A DNA stretch of 64,000 nt from Leptospiraceae bacterium (GTDB taxonomy: Bacteria > Spirochaetota > Leptospiria > Leptospirales > Leptospiraceae): positions 147,132 to 211,131 of the forward strand of contig JACKPB010000008.1 of NCBI GenBank assembly GCA_024233875.1, read 5' to 3'. The notes beneath the pieces are model-generated. The model searched no databases and was not told the origin of the DNA. It was given only the letters and a program-made list of their open reading frames with translations. Positions within the stretch are counted from its first letter, which is position 1. Every line of letters begins with the position of its first letter. Of this stretch, positions 53,867 through 62,587 are shown piece after piece. A program made the translations under genes and the position numbers.

Positions 53867-55941
53867 TTTTATTGAGAGGGCTCTATCCTGTTTGCCGGAC
53901 CTTCCTCATCCTAAAAACCAGTAGTTTTCTAGTCTTAATTTTCTCCTGCTTACTTCTCTTAAGTTGCAAGAAAGCTCATGAATCGAATCTAAGTACGGAA
54001 CATTTAGACTATTCCGGAATTGACTGGAAGAAAGATGGAGTTCAAGATTTGAATGGACTCTGGTATCTATCCTGGTTAAAAACTAAAAATGAAATTTCGG
54101 GTGATACAGAGATCCAAACTCCCGTTCCGGGGTATTGGAACAACATTACACTCAATGATGAATCCCTCCCATCATTTGGATATGCAACCTATAGGAAAAA
54201 GATTCTTTTGAATCCGGACTTTAATGGCAGTCTATCTCTTTCAGTCAGAGATTTTTCAACCGCCTACAATTTGTATTGGAATGGAAAACTCATTGCATCC
54301 GGAGGAAAGTTTGGGAAAAATTCGAGTGTACATAAACCCGAAACCAGAAATCACATTCTAGAATTAACTAATATAGAAAATGAAAATGAATTATTGATTG
54401 AAATATCTAATTTCTCTTTTTTCAGGGGTGGTTTGACTTCAGAAATCATGATAGGGAATACATCAGAATTACAAAGTCGCTATGAATTGAACAAACTTGT
54501 GGAAAGTTTTAGTGTGGGAGCATTATTTATCATGGCTCTTTACCATTTAGGTTTGTTTAAAAATCGTAGAAAAGATATCTATCCCCTCATGTTTGCACTA
54601 TTTTGCTTGAGTTCAACACTGAGAATTTTGACTACAGGAGAGAAGTTGATATTCAAATTATTCCCATTGATTCAATGGGAGTTGTCCATCAAATTAGAAT
54701 ATCTTAGCGGAATGATAGTAAGTTTTACCTTCTGTTTTTATTTTACTACTTTGTACTACAGAAAAGTAGCATTTCCTTTATTGATGCTTCCCGCCTACTT
54801 ATTACTCTTTTTGGGGGTTGGAATTATTTTTTTACCACCTTATTATTTCTCCAATTTTTTTTACATTCATCAGGCAACATTCATCTGGATATCTCTCTAT
54901 ACGATGTTTCTTCTTCTATATAATTTTAGAAATCACAAAGACATTACCCTACTTACCCTTTTGGGTTTCTTCTCCCTACTACTCTCAACAATCAATGATA
55001 TACTCTATTTGAATTTCTATATCAATTCACAATTATTGCTTCCATACGGATTCTTGAGTTTTGTCTTCATTCAGGCTTATTCACTTTCAATCAAATATTC
55101 AAAGGCCTTCAGTTCGGTGGAAAAACTCTCGAGACAACTGAAACTCAGTAATAAAAATCTTTTTTCATTTCAGAAAAATCTTGAAGAGAAAGTAAAAGAA
55201 AGAACATCCGAATTGCTCAGAGAACGAACCCGACTTGAGGACATCGGAAGGGTTGCTTCTGAAATAGTTCATGACTTAAAAAATCCTATCTCTTCTATCA
55301 TCGGTTTTGCAGAATTAGCCGAAGATGAGGATCTAAATCAAAAGGAAAGGGTCGAGTATCTCAAGTCTATAGAGGTGGAAGCATTGAGACTTTCGGATAT
55401 GTCTCATGATATTCTTGATTTTGTAAAAGGGAAATTCGAAATCAAAAAGAAAAAAATTGATTTACAAACCTTTTTTAATGAAATCATCTATTTCCTGTCT
55501 CCGGAAACAAATCTACACAATATATCAATTCAATTAAATATAAATTGTTCGAGAGAGTTTCTCTTGGATGCAGAACGTTTTCGGAGAGCTATTCTAAATA
55601 TATTCTTAAATAGTGTGGAAGCATTCATAGAAGCTGAAATTCAAAATCCAGCCTTTATTATTGATGTAAATACTTCAGAATATGATTTGATTATGAGATT
55701 TCAGGACAATGGACCGGGGATACCCCCCGAATTCTTAGATAAGATTCTCTCGCCCTTTTTTTCTCACGGGAAAAGCAATGGAACAGGTCTCGGTCTGGCT
55801 CAGGTTAGAGGAGTTGTAGAAGCACATAAAGGCAAGATCGAAATCAATTCACAACTAGAAAAAGGGACTGTAATACAAATTTTGATCCCACTTTCCGAAT
55901 CACTCTCGGATAATGAATCTTCAGGAAATAAAATCGGATGA
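53863..55941 (+). CDS. 7TMR-DISM sensor histidine kinase (first of tandem pair)
   Basis: 692 residues. A lipoprotein-like N-terminus (LLLLSCKK) is followed by a galactose-binding-like extracellular domain (about residues 50-210: GIDWKK, LNGLWYLSW, TPVPGYWNN, SFGYATYRKKI). Seven helices follow (about 220-430), then a coiled coil, HisKA with His in SEIVHDLKNPISSI, and HATPase_c (NIFLNSVEA, FQDNGPGIP, GKSNGTGLGLAQ). All kinase motifs look intact. The extracellular fold in this family binds ligands such as carbohydrates. It is translation-coupled to mnmG and to the next kinase. Confidence 0.92.
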   Translation: MILLRGLYPVCRTFLILKTSSFLVLIFSCLLLLSCKKAHESNLSTEHLDYSGIDWKKDGVQDLNGLWYLSWLKTKNEISGDTEIQTPVPGYWNNITLNDESLPSFGYATYRKKILLNPDFNGSLSLSVRDFSTAYNLYWNGKLIASGGKFGKNSSVHKPETRNHILELTNIENENELLIEISNFSFFRGGLTSEIMIGNTSELQSRYELNKLVESFSVGALFIMALYHLGLFKNRRKDIYPLMFALFCLSSTLRILTTGEKLIFKLFPLIQWELSIKLEYLSGMIVSFTFCFYFTTLYYRKVAFPLLMLPAYLLLFLGVGIIFLPPYYFSNFFYIHQATFIWISLYTMFLLLYNFRNHKDITLLTLLGFFSLLLSTINDILYLNFYINSQLLLPYGFLSFVFIQAYSLSIKYSKAFSSVEKLSRQLKLSNKNLFSFQKNLEEKVKERTSELLRERTRLEDIGRVASEIVHDLKNPISSIIGFAELAEDEDLNQKERVEYLKSIEVEALRLSDMSHDILDFVKGKFEIKKKKIDLQTFFNEIIYFLSPETNLHNISIQLNINCSREFLLDAERFRRAILNIFLNSVEAFIEAEIQNPAFIIDVNTSEYDLIMRFQDNGPGIPPEFLDKILSPFFSHGKSNGTGLGLAQVRGVVEAHKGKIEINSQLEKGTVIQILIPLSESLSDNESSGNKIG

Positions 55942-57869
55942 AAGAAAGTTTCCAAAAGTTCTTAAATTTCTTTTTTCTATCTTTTCTGCTCTTATTCATG
56001 AATTGTCTGAGTGAGTTCAATCCTCAATTTTCAGAAGCGGGAAAATTGGATTTGAGTTCTTACCCATGTGATGAACTCTCTACATATCGTTTGAACGGTA
56101 AATGGCTTTTTCAATGGATGGAGTCTGAAAGTTTTGATAGATCCCGGGCTGTCCCGATATCAATTCCGGGTACCTGGTCATCATCATTCCCATCCAAAGG
56201 TTATGGGGTTTTTCATATTGAAATCACTCCACCTAAAAATTGTAAGGATTTGGGTCTAAAATTAATCAATATTCCCAATAGCTACCGCCTTCATATAAAC
56301 AATGAGAAGGTTTTGGAAATCGGAAAGTTCGGAACGGACATTCAATCGACTACACCTTATTATGCCAATAGAGTATACAATTTTCATAATGATTCTGACA
56401 GGGAAATACATATAGACATCTATCTATCTAATTTCATATTGAATCAGCCGGGAATCTTAAGTTCGATTCACTTTGGATCTCAAACCGCGATTTATCGATA
56501 CAGCTCATTCACAAACTTCATTCAATTCTCAACGATAGGTTATCTGACAATTATTGGATTCTATTCTTTCCTTTTCTTTATTCTAAAGAGGAATTATCTT
56601 TCGGCATTGTATTTCGGAATATTCTGCTTTATGATTTCGGGAAGGGAGCTTTTCACTTCGGAAAAAATATTTGAAATATTGATTCCAAATTTATCTTTTA
56701 CCTTCTACTATTTTTGGGAGACTATTTTTACTATTCTCGCTGTTATAGCATTTTTATTGTATATACGCCATCTCTTCTTACTGGAAGTATATAAAATCAT
56801 TTATCGGGGACTCCTTTCCTTTCACTATTTATTGCTCATAGCTTCTCTGAGTTTTTCTCTGAAAATATTACCCTTGGTCAATTTAGCTCTTAGATATAGT
56901 ATTATCGTTTCCAGTTTATTTGTACTCATAGTTAGTATCATTTCTCTCCTGAACAAGAAACAGGGAGCCGGTTCTTTTCTTCTCAGCTTAATCTTTTTCA
57001 GTACATGTATGTTCCTTGAAATTTTGAACATTATGTATTCATCATTTCTCTTTCATTTTATGTACTTTGGATTTTTTTTCCTAACGATCACTCAGATTTT
57101 TATCCTATCCAATCGATTCATTTTAGCTCTGAATACTTCAGAAAATATTCTAAAAAAAGAGGAAAGAGTCAATCAAATTAAGGATGAATTTTTATCCAAT
57201 TTATCCCATGAGTTAAAAACTCCACTCTCATTGATTTTTGCATATTCTGAAATTCTCTCGGAAAATACTCAGGATGACCCTGAAAATTTTTCTCTTTCAA
57301 GAGACCTTATCTATCAGGCAAGTCTGTTGAATGATCTAATCAATGATCTCATGTTTGTAACCGACCTGGAATCAAAATTTGAAATTTATCCGGATGAAAT
57401 CAATCTGAAGGATTTGACTGAAGAGGCCATCCTTTATCTACATGAAATTTCTAAAGAAAAGAAAGTGACTGTTTTCAATCGAATTCCGAATGTAATACGA
57501 CTTCATGCGGATAGAAGTTTAGTCCTAAAAACCCTATTGATTTTGATTAAGAATTCCATTTTGTACAATAAAGAGAATGGAATTGTTGAAATTTTTGCCA
57601 TAGAAAATTTAGATAATATTCGAATCAATATCAAAGACAATGGCATAGGGATTCATAAAGATTTCCATTCTAAAGTTTTTGAAAAATTTTTCCGTGTGGA
57701 TAGTTCTATTAACTATGAAACCAGCGGAGTGGGTCTCGGTTTATTCCTGGCAAAAAAAATTATGGAATTGCATAACGGTGAGATTTTTCTTTACAGTTTT
57801 TTGAATTCCGGTACATCTATAGATCTAGTATTCCCAATCAAGTTAATCAATACAGGAAATGATAAATAG
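55938..57869 (+). CDS. 7TMR-DISM sensor histidine kinase (second of tandem pair)
   Basis: 643 residues with the same architecture as the preceding gene: lipobox-like LLLFMNC, jelly-roll sensor with LNGKWLFQWM, SIPGTW and GYGVFHIEI, seven helices (about 195-400), HisKA with His in NLSHELKTPLSLI, and HATPase_c (ILIKNSILYN, IKDNGIGIH, SGVGLGLFLAKK). It appears to derive from an old duplication, since sensors align but sequence has diverged widely. It overlaps the first kinase gene by ATGA and the acyltransferase gene by 11 bases. No response regulator is next to it. Confidence 0.92.
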   Translation: MKESFQKFLNFFFLSFLLLFMNCLSEFNPQFSEAGKLDLSSYPCDELSTYRLNGKWLFQWMESESFDRSRAVPISIPGTWSSSFPSKGYGVFHIEITPPKNCKDLGLKLINIPNSYRLHINNEKVLEIGKFGTDIQSTTPYYANRVYNFHNDSDREIHIDIYLSNFILNQPGILSSIHFGSQTAIYRYSSFTNFIQFSTIGYLTIIGFYSFLFFILKRNYLSALYFGIFCFMISGRELFTSEKIFEILIPNLSFTFYYFWETIFTILAVIAFLLYIRHLFLLEVYKIIYRGLLSFHYLLLIASLSFSLKILPLVNLALRYSIIVSSLFVLIVSIISLLNKKQGAGSFLLSLIFFSTCMFLEILNIMYSSFLFHFMYFGFFFLTITQIFILSNRFILALNTSENILKKEERVNQIKDEFLSNLSHELKTPLSLIFAYSEILSENTQDDPENFSLSRDLIYQASLLNDLINDLMFVTDLESKFEIYPDEINLKDLTEEAILYLHEISKEKKVTVFNRIPNVIRLHADRSLVLKTLLILIKNSILYNKENGIVEIFAIENLDNIRINIKDNGIGIHKDFHSKVFEKFFRVDSSINYETSGVGLGLFLAKKIMELHNGEIFLYSFLNSGTSIDLVFPIKLINTGNDK

Positions 57870-58962
57870 GATTCTTAAAGATTTAATTTTACGTCTGGTA
57901 GCACTTTCCAGACATTTTTTATTTCAGAAATTTTATTATTCTTTTGAAAATGATTCCTGCAAATTATTGATTCATTTTCCCGGCATCGTCACTGCCAACC
58001 ATGTAAATCCGATGGATGTAAGCGTAGTTTGTTATTTAAATCGATTTTATCAAGAAAAACTTCCTCTTGTAGTCCCGGCAAGACAGGACATCCTCGAACC
58101 CGGCTTTCTTGTAAAGGAGTTTGAACCCAAGGGAATTCAAAAAATGATTTTGGGATGGATTGATTTTTCAGGGATACTTCCATCTATGCTGAAAACTGTA
58201 AATGCTTATCCGGTCAAGAGACCCTTTCGGGACAATTCGAGGGAACTCACAGGTAGAAATACATTGAGAGATCTAGTCAATCAAAACTGGAAAGATTTGG
58301 GAAATGAAATTCTCTCCGGAAAAACTTTGTTTTTATTCCCGGAAGGAACTTATACCATCAATGGAGAATTGAATCAGATACGTCAGGGAGTCTACCTTCT
58401 TTATTCGCAAATTGGCTCTCTTTCAGTCCTTCCGATCGGATTGAATTATGATTATCTTTTGTATAGAAAACCGGTTATGGATCTTCGAATTGGAGCTCCG
58501 GTACAGTTTCCAAAAGATATGGATAGGGTCACCCTGGCTCAATTTCTGAAAACATTAATGAACTCTCAAATTCTTATCACTCCGGGAAATCTTTTTTCTT
58601 ATTTTCTATATACGGATGAAATCAAAACTGGAATTTCAATAGAGAAATTTAGGTTGCAGATTATTGACATAATAAATTCCTTGAAGAAAGATAAAAAAAA
58701 TCTTTTGTCCGGATCTCTACTTTCTGAAAATCCGGAAAGATACATTCACACAATGATCTCTGATGCGATACAATCTAAGTTTATTCTAAAGAATGAAGAT
58801 CGTATTTGGGGAACCCAAAAACTATACCGGACACCTAATGGAAAAAATGACTCTTTTCGTAAAAAAAATCCTTACCTGTACCATAAAAACCAAATCCAAC
58901 ACCTATCTCAGACTCTGGACTCTTTTAGAACTCGCCATACTTCTGAGTCTACTCCATTGTAG
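57859..58962 (+). CDS. PlsC-like 1-acylglycerol-phosphate acyltransferase
   Basis: A 367-residue glycerolipid acyltransferase: catalytic H-x4-D is NHVNPMD (His48, Asp53), and PEGT (161-164) forms the phosphate-binding loop, preceded by LFLF. The second half (about 200-367) is an extra helical region not found in minimal PlsC proteins. It would acylate lysophosphatidate or a related acceptor at the inner membrane. It begins inside the end of the second kinase gene. Its last 125 bases lie under the start of the von Willebrand gene. Confidence 0.88.
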   Translation: MINRILKDLILRLVALSRHFLFQKFYYSFENDSCKLLIHFPGIVTANHVNPMDVSVVCYLNRFYQEKLPLVVPARQDILEPGFLVKEFEPKGIQKMILGWIDFSGILPSMLKTVNAYPVKRPFRDNSRELTGRNTLRDLVNQNWKDLGNEILSGKTLFLFPEGTYTINGELNQIRQGVYLLYSQIGSLSVLPIGLNYDYLLYRKPVMDLRIGAPVQFPKDMDRVTLAQFLKTLMNSQILITPGNLFSYFLYTDEIKTGISIEKFRLQIIDIINSLKKDKKNLLSGSLLSENPERYIHTMISDAIQSKFILKNEDRIWGTQKLYRTPNGKNDSFRKKNPYLYHKNQIQHLSQTLDSFRTRHTSESTPL

Positions 58963-60634
58963 CTCAACAGTTTTTAAATCAGACTCAAACCCCATCCAAC
59001 CCGATACTTCCCAATCTCAATCGCAAAAAGATTTAGATGCCCGCACAACCCAAAAGAATCCTGAATACGAAAATCAAGTAATGATCAATAATCCGGACTC
59101 TGCCGCGAGGAGATTCTACTCTGAAAATCGACAGGCTGGCTTTACAGATGACAATAAACAATTTAACTATTTTGTAAATTTCTTAAAAAAGTATGACACA
59201 ATACCACATTATCCCCTGAATATCTCAGAAAGAATTGTATTCAATGTCCAGGATCAATCGGGAAATTCAGTTCCTTTTGCAAAAATAAAAATTCAATCCG
59301 ATTCAAAGCTCTTAGAAGTCGGTCAGACATACTCGGATGGATCCTTCATCTTTCATCCTTCAGAATATCCCGATTCCAATAAATACATCTTTCAGGTAGA
59401 AAAATCCGGAACCCGGGAAGAGATCCCCTTCTGGAGAAACGGAAACAGGAAAATTCCTGTTCAACTAAAAACTCAGAGAAGCAATCAATCCGAGATACCC
59501 ATTGATATTGTATTTGTATTTGACACGACAGGAAGCATGGGAGAAGAAATTGCACGTTTGAAAGCAACAATTGAACTTATCGATCTAAACCTTTCCTCTC
59601 TTCCCAAAGTTTCTGTTCGATTTGGTCTGGTTCTCTATAGGGACAGAGAAGAAGAGTATGTAACCAAATTGGTGCCCCTAACAAATGATCTCGAAGCATT
59701 TAGAAAAGAATTGAACAAGGTGGAAGCTGAAGGTGGTGGAGACAATCCCGAAGATCTTCAAACAGCTCTGAAAGATGCAGTTTTGAATATCAACTGGAGG
59801 GAAGATTCAATCAAAATGGGATTTGTGATTACCGACGCTCCCCCTCACCTCGATTACAATCAGAGCTACACTTATATTCATGCAGCAAAAGATGCCAAGA
59901 AAAAAGGGATTAAGCTCTTTACAATTGGAACCGGTGGGCTCGATATTCAGGGAGAATACGTATTGCGTCAAATCTCTCAGTATACCAATGCACGATATAT
60001 TTTCCTCACTTATGGTGATACAGCAGACAATCCATCCCTTCCCGAAACTAGCGTGAGTCGCCATATTGGTGCAAACTTTGCTACCGATAAATTGGAGAGT
60101 ATTATCATTCGTTTTTCAAAAGAAGAGTACTTTCATGCCACAGGCAAATCGCTTTCAGATGTTCAGACGTACTACCTGGCAAAAAAAATCCAAACAGAAT
60201 CACGAGAAGATACACTGAAAAAGCTTTTTATAAAAGGCTTCAATGAATTGATAGATTTTTCTTCCGAAACAATTCCTGATTCTACCCGAATCACCTCACT
60301 TCCACTCTTTACAGAAAAGACAATGTATCAGGAAAATTCCAACATTTTGAGCAGTTTTCTGGAAAAATCTCTTCAGGAATGGGGAAGTTTTCCAATTGTG
60401 AATCGGGAAGACAAGATAGCACTGTTAAGAGATTGGAAGTACTTTCACCAAAATCGCAATGAATTGGAACTTGTCAGTCGATATGCCAATCTAACAGGAG
60501 CCAATTATCTTATTTCAGGACAGGTGGAAAAGAAAAAAGACTTCACAGAAGTTTACTTAAGGCTCTATAGGGCATCCGGTGGTGAAACTCTTTCCATCAC
60601 GAAATTAGTTTTGGATAAGGATTTTGAATTGTAA
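58838..60634 (+). CDS. Lipoprotein with von Willebrand factor A domain
   Basis: About 598 residues. The N-terminal hydrophobic segment ends in LLSLLHC, a likely lipobox. Residues of about 140-220 form a small beta domain (VFNVQDQSGNSVPFAKIKI). The vWA domain follows with the metal site in DIVFVFDTTGSMGEEI and later residues in GGGDNPEDLQTAL and VITDAPPH. The final 150 residues are helical and contain YLISGQVEKKKDFTEVYLRLY, like TolB/GNA1162-type domains. The start overlaps the acyltransferase gene by 125 bases (ATG 58838, or 58847). It probably binds a protein ligand at the envelope. Confidence 0.85.
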   Translation: MEKMTLFVKKILTCTIKTKSNTYLRLWTLLELAILLSLLHCSSTVFKSDSNPIQPDTSQSQSQKDLDARTTQKNPEYENQVMINNPDSAARRFYSENRQAGFTDDNKQFNYFVNFLKKYDTIPHYPLNISERIVFNVQDQSGNSVPFAKIKIQSDSKLLEVGQTYSDGSFIFHPSEYPDSNKYIFQVEKSGTREEIPFWRNGNRKIPVQLKTQRSNQSEIPIDIVFVFDTTGSMGEEIARLKATIELIDLNLSSLPKVSVRFGLVLYRDREEEYVTKLVPLTNDLEAFRKELNKVEAEGGGDNPEDLQTALKDAVLNINWREDSIKMGFVITDAPPHLDYNQSYTYIHAAKDAKKKGIKLFTIGTGGLDIQGEYVLRQISQYTNARYIFLTYGDTADNPSLPETSVSRHIGANFATDKLESIIIRFSKEEYFHATGKSLSDVQTYYLAKKIQTESREDTLKKLFIKGFNELIDFSSETIPDSTRITSLPLFTEKTMYQENSNILSSFLEKSLQEWGSFPIVNREDKIALLRDWKYFHQNRNELELVSRYANLTGANYLISGQVEKKKDFTEVYLRLYRASGGETLSITKLVLDKDFEL

Positions 60635-60701
60635 ACATTTTCCAAAAAATTTGCGAATAATTCAATTGACAAATCTTCCAAACTGATTCAACTCATATCC
60701 T

Positions 60702-61223
60702 ATGTCTATGAAACGAATACTCTTAACTCTTTTCTTTTTCTCCGGTTCGATCTCTCTATTCTCTGTCAACAAAGACGAACACTCTACAATTCGGAATATT
60801 CTTTATGAAAGACATGGACTCCTGGTCCAAAAAAATGATGGGGACAATTGGGAACTTTTCAAACAGGTGGTTCAGTGGGAGGGAGTTCCCTATCGTATGG
60901 GTGAGAAATCTAAAGATGGAATGGGAACCACAGAGTTGATTTCTGAGATTCTGGACAAAGCTTATGCCAAGACAATTTCCGGGACCCCATCCTCCCTCTT
61001 CAGAAAAGTTAAGATCAAGAAAAAATGGGAGATCCCCGAACAGGGTGACCTTCTCTTCTTTAGATTCGGTGAGGACAATATTTCCCATGTTGCTGTGTTC
61101 TTGAAAGATAAGCTCTTCATTCATTCTACTGTAAAAAAAGGTGTTTCTGTGGATAGCCTGGATGATCCTTTCTTTTCTGAAAATCTCTACGCAATCGGAA
61201 AGATTCCGGACTGCGAAGATTAA
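60702..61223 (+). CDS. NlpC/P60-fold protein with catalytic Cys replaced by Thr
   Basis: A 173-residue secreted protein (signal MSMKRILLTLFFFSGSISLFS). The rest follows the NlpC/P60 fold closely: QWEGVPYRMGEKSKDG, then IPEQGDLLFFRF and NISHVAVFLKDKLFIHS, where His129 and His141 keep the catalytic and third-residue positions. The nucleophile segment normally reads G-x-D-C-S-G-L. Here it is GMGTTEL (73-79), so the Cys is Thr76 and the Asp is Gly. It is therefore probably not an active endopeptidase and may bind peptidoglycan or regulate another enzyme. Spacing to the vWA gene is 67 bases. Confidence 0.82.
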   Translation: MSMKRILLTLFFFSGSISLFSVNKDEHSTIRNILYERHGLLVQKNDGDNWELFKQVVQWEGVPYRMGEKSKDGMGTTELISEILDKAYAKTISGTPSSLFRKVKIKKKWEIPEQGDLLFFRFGEDNISHVAVFLKDKLFIHSTVKKGVSVDSLDDPFFSENLYAIGKIPDCED

Positions 61224-61236
61224 GAATTGGATCTCT

Positions 61237-61443
61237 GTGTACAAATTCAATTTTGTAAAAAAAGAGGATAAAAACCGAAACAATCCGGATGATGAGGGTA
61301 GTTTTTATATTCCCCTCACTCTAATTTTTGCATTTCTGCTTGTTTTCTTTGTGATTGTTTCGTTGCTTATCATTATATTCTTCAATGTGATTTTGTATTT
61401 TCTTGAAAGCTCCGTACATCCTATTAAAGTTTTATTTCCATGA
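61237..61443 (+). CDS. Small membrane protein coupled to methyltransferase gene
   Basis: A 68-residue protein: a charged N-terminus (KKEDKNRNNPDDEG) followed by a strongly hydrophobic segment of about 35 residues that could form one or two membrane helices. The start is uncertain: GTG 61237 is proposed because it lies past the NlpC stop, and earlier in-frame starts would sit inside that gene. Its TGA overlaps the ATG of the methyltransferase gene (ATGA at 61440), the main support for it being real. No family recognised. Confidence 0.55.
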   Translation: MYKFNFVKKEDKNRNNPDDEGSFYIPLTLIFAFLLVFFVIVSLLIIIFFNVILYFLESSVHPIKVLFP

Positions 61444-62309
61444 AAAAGATACCCTGTGATACATGCGGAAGAGATAGTTTCACTCACCTCTTCTCCAAAC
61501 TTTCCAGCCGTGACGAACTCTTCACTCTAGTACGTTGCAATCATTGTTCCCTGGTTCAGGTAAACCCCCAACCTGAGTATTCGGAAGTTTTAAAATACTA
61601 TTCCAATGAGTACTTCACCCGTAGGAGTGATCGGGGGTATGACAATTACTATTCCGATAAATTGCGTTCCGAAATCGAACGGGTCTTTCAGATGAACCTT
61701 AAAGATTTAAATTTCTATTCCTGGGAAGACTCTCTCGGATTGAATAAGTCTACCATTGACATTGGCTGTGCCGCCGGATACTTTGTGTCTTTCATGAAAA
61801 ATCGGGGTTGGAATGCCAGAGGAATTGAAATAGCTGAGGCTCCTGTCGAATACGGAAGAAGTGTTTTGGGCTTGGATATCATTCTGGATAATTTTTTATC
61901 CTGGGACAAGGATATCACTGAAAGTTTTGACCTCATCACACTCTGGGCCTCAATAGAGCATTTGCATGAACCCAGAAAAACCCTACAAAAAATCTACTCT
62001 CATCTCAAACCGGGTGGAAGGATGATTCTCTCCACGTGCAGGTACGGACTTCTGGCCGGGCTCTTCGGTCCCGGATGGAGATTTCTAAATGTTCCCGAAC
62101 ATCTTTACTACTACTCTCTAGAAGGGATAATCGATCTCTGCAAAGACATTGGCTTTACAAATGTTTCCCACATTACCTATGGAAGTGGAATGACATCTCA
62201 AAAGAATCCCCCTCCTCTCTTTAATTTTATCAAAGGAATCGTGGATGAACTTGTCAAGATAACCGATCAAGGGGATATGATGGCACTTCATTTTGAGAAG
62301 AAGGCATAG
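61440..62309 (+). CDS. SAM-dependent methyltransferase with zinc-binding head
   Basis: 289 residues. Two CxxC pairs (CDTCG, CNHCS) near residues 6-38 make a zinc-ribbon-like head. The class I methyltransferase core has motif I in STIDIGCAAGYFVSFMKNRGW and an acidic loop in ARGIEIAEAP. FDLITLWASIEHLHEP and LKPGGRMILST give the later motifs. This combination is common in sugar or lipid O-methyltransferases of envelope clusters; the substrate is unknown. It starts inside the end of the small membrane protein gene. Confidence 0.9.
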   Translation: MKKIPCDTCGRDSFTHLFSKLSSRDELFTLVRCNHCSLVQVNPQPEYSEVLKYYSNEYFTRRSDRGYDNYYSDKLRSEIERVFQMNLKDLNFYSWEDSLGLNKSTIDIGCAAGYFVSFMKNRGWNARGIEIAEAPVEYGRSVLGLDIILDNFLSWDKDITESFDLITLWASIEHLHEPRKTLQKIYSHLKPGGRMILSTCRYGLLAGLFGPGWRFLNVPEHLYYYSLEGIIDLCKDIGFTNVSHITYGSGMTSQKNPPPLFNFIKGIVDELVKITDQGDMMALHFEKKA

Positions 62310-62311
62310 AT

Positions 62312-62587
62312 ATGGAATCAATAGAAATCATAGCGAGAGGTAAAGTTCAGGGAGTAGGTTTTCGAAATTTTGTATTTCAAACGGCTAGCTCTTTACAATT
62401 AAAAGGATTCACTCTCAACCAGGCAGATGGATCTGTCCGAACCATCGCCATAGGTGAGAGATCGAAACTGGAAAGCCTTGTGGCGGAAATCCGAAAGGGA
62501 AACAAATTCTCGATTGTCTCTTCGGTGGATACCCGATGGAACCCCGAAATCAATGAAGAGTTCAAGGATTTCGGGATTCGAACCTAG
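62312..62587 (+). CDS. acyP: Acylphosphatase
   Basis: A 91-residue acylphosphatase: GKVQGVGFRNFVFQTA carries the phosphate loop with catalytic Arg18. LKGFTLNQADGSVRTIAIG matches the second motif, with the active-site Asn in the expected position (residue 36). The enzyme hydrolyses acyl phosphates such as acetyl or 1,3-bisphosphoglycerate. It lies two bases after the methyltransferase stop, and its last four bases overlap the convergent acyl-CoA dehydrogenase gene. Confidence 0.93.
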   Translation: MESIEIIARGKVQGVGFRNFVFQTASSLQLKGFTLNQADGSVRTIAIGERSKLESLVAEIRKGNKFSIVSSVDTRWNPEINEEFKDFGIRT

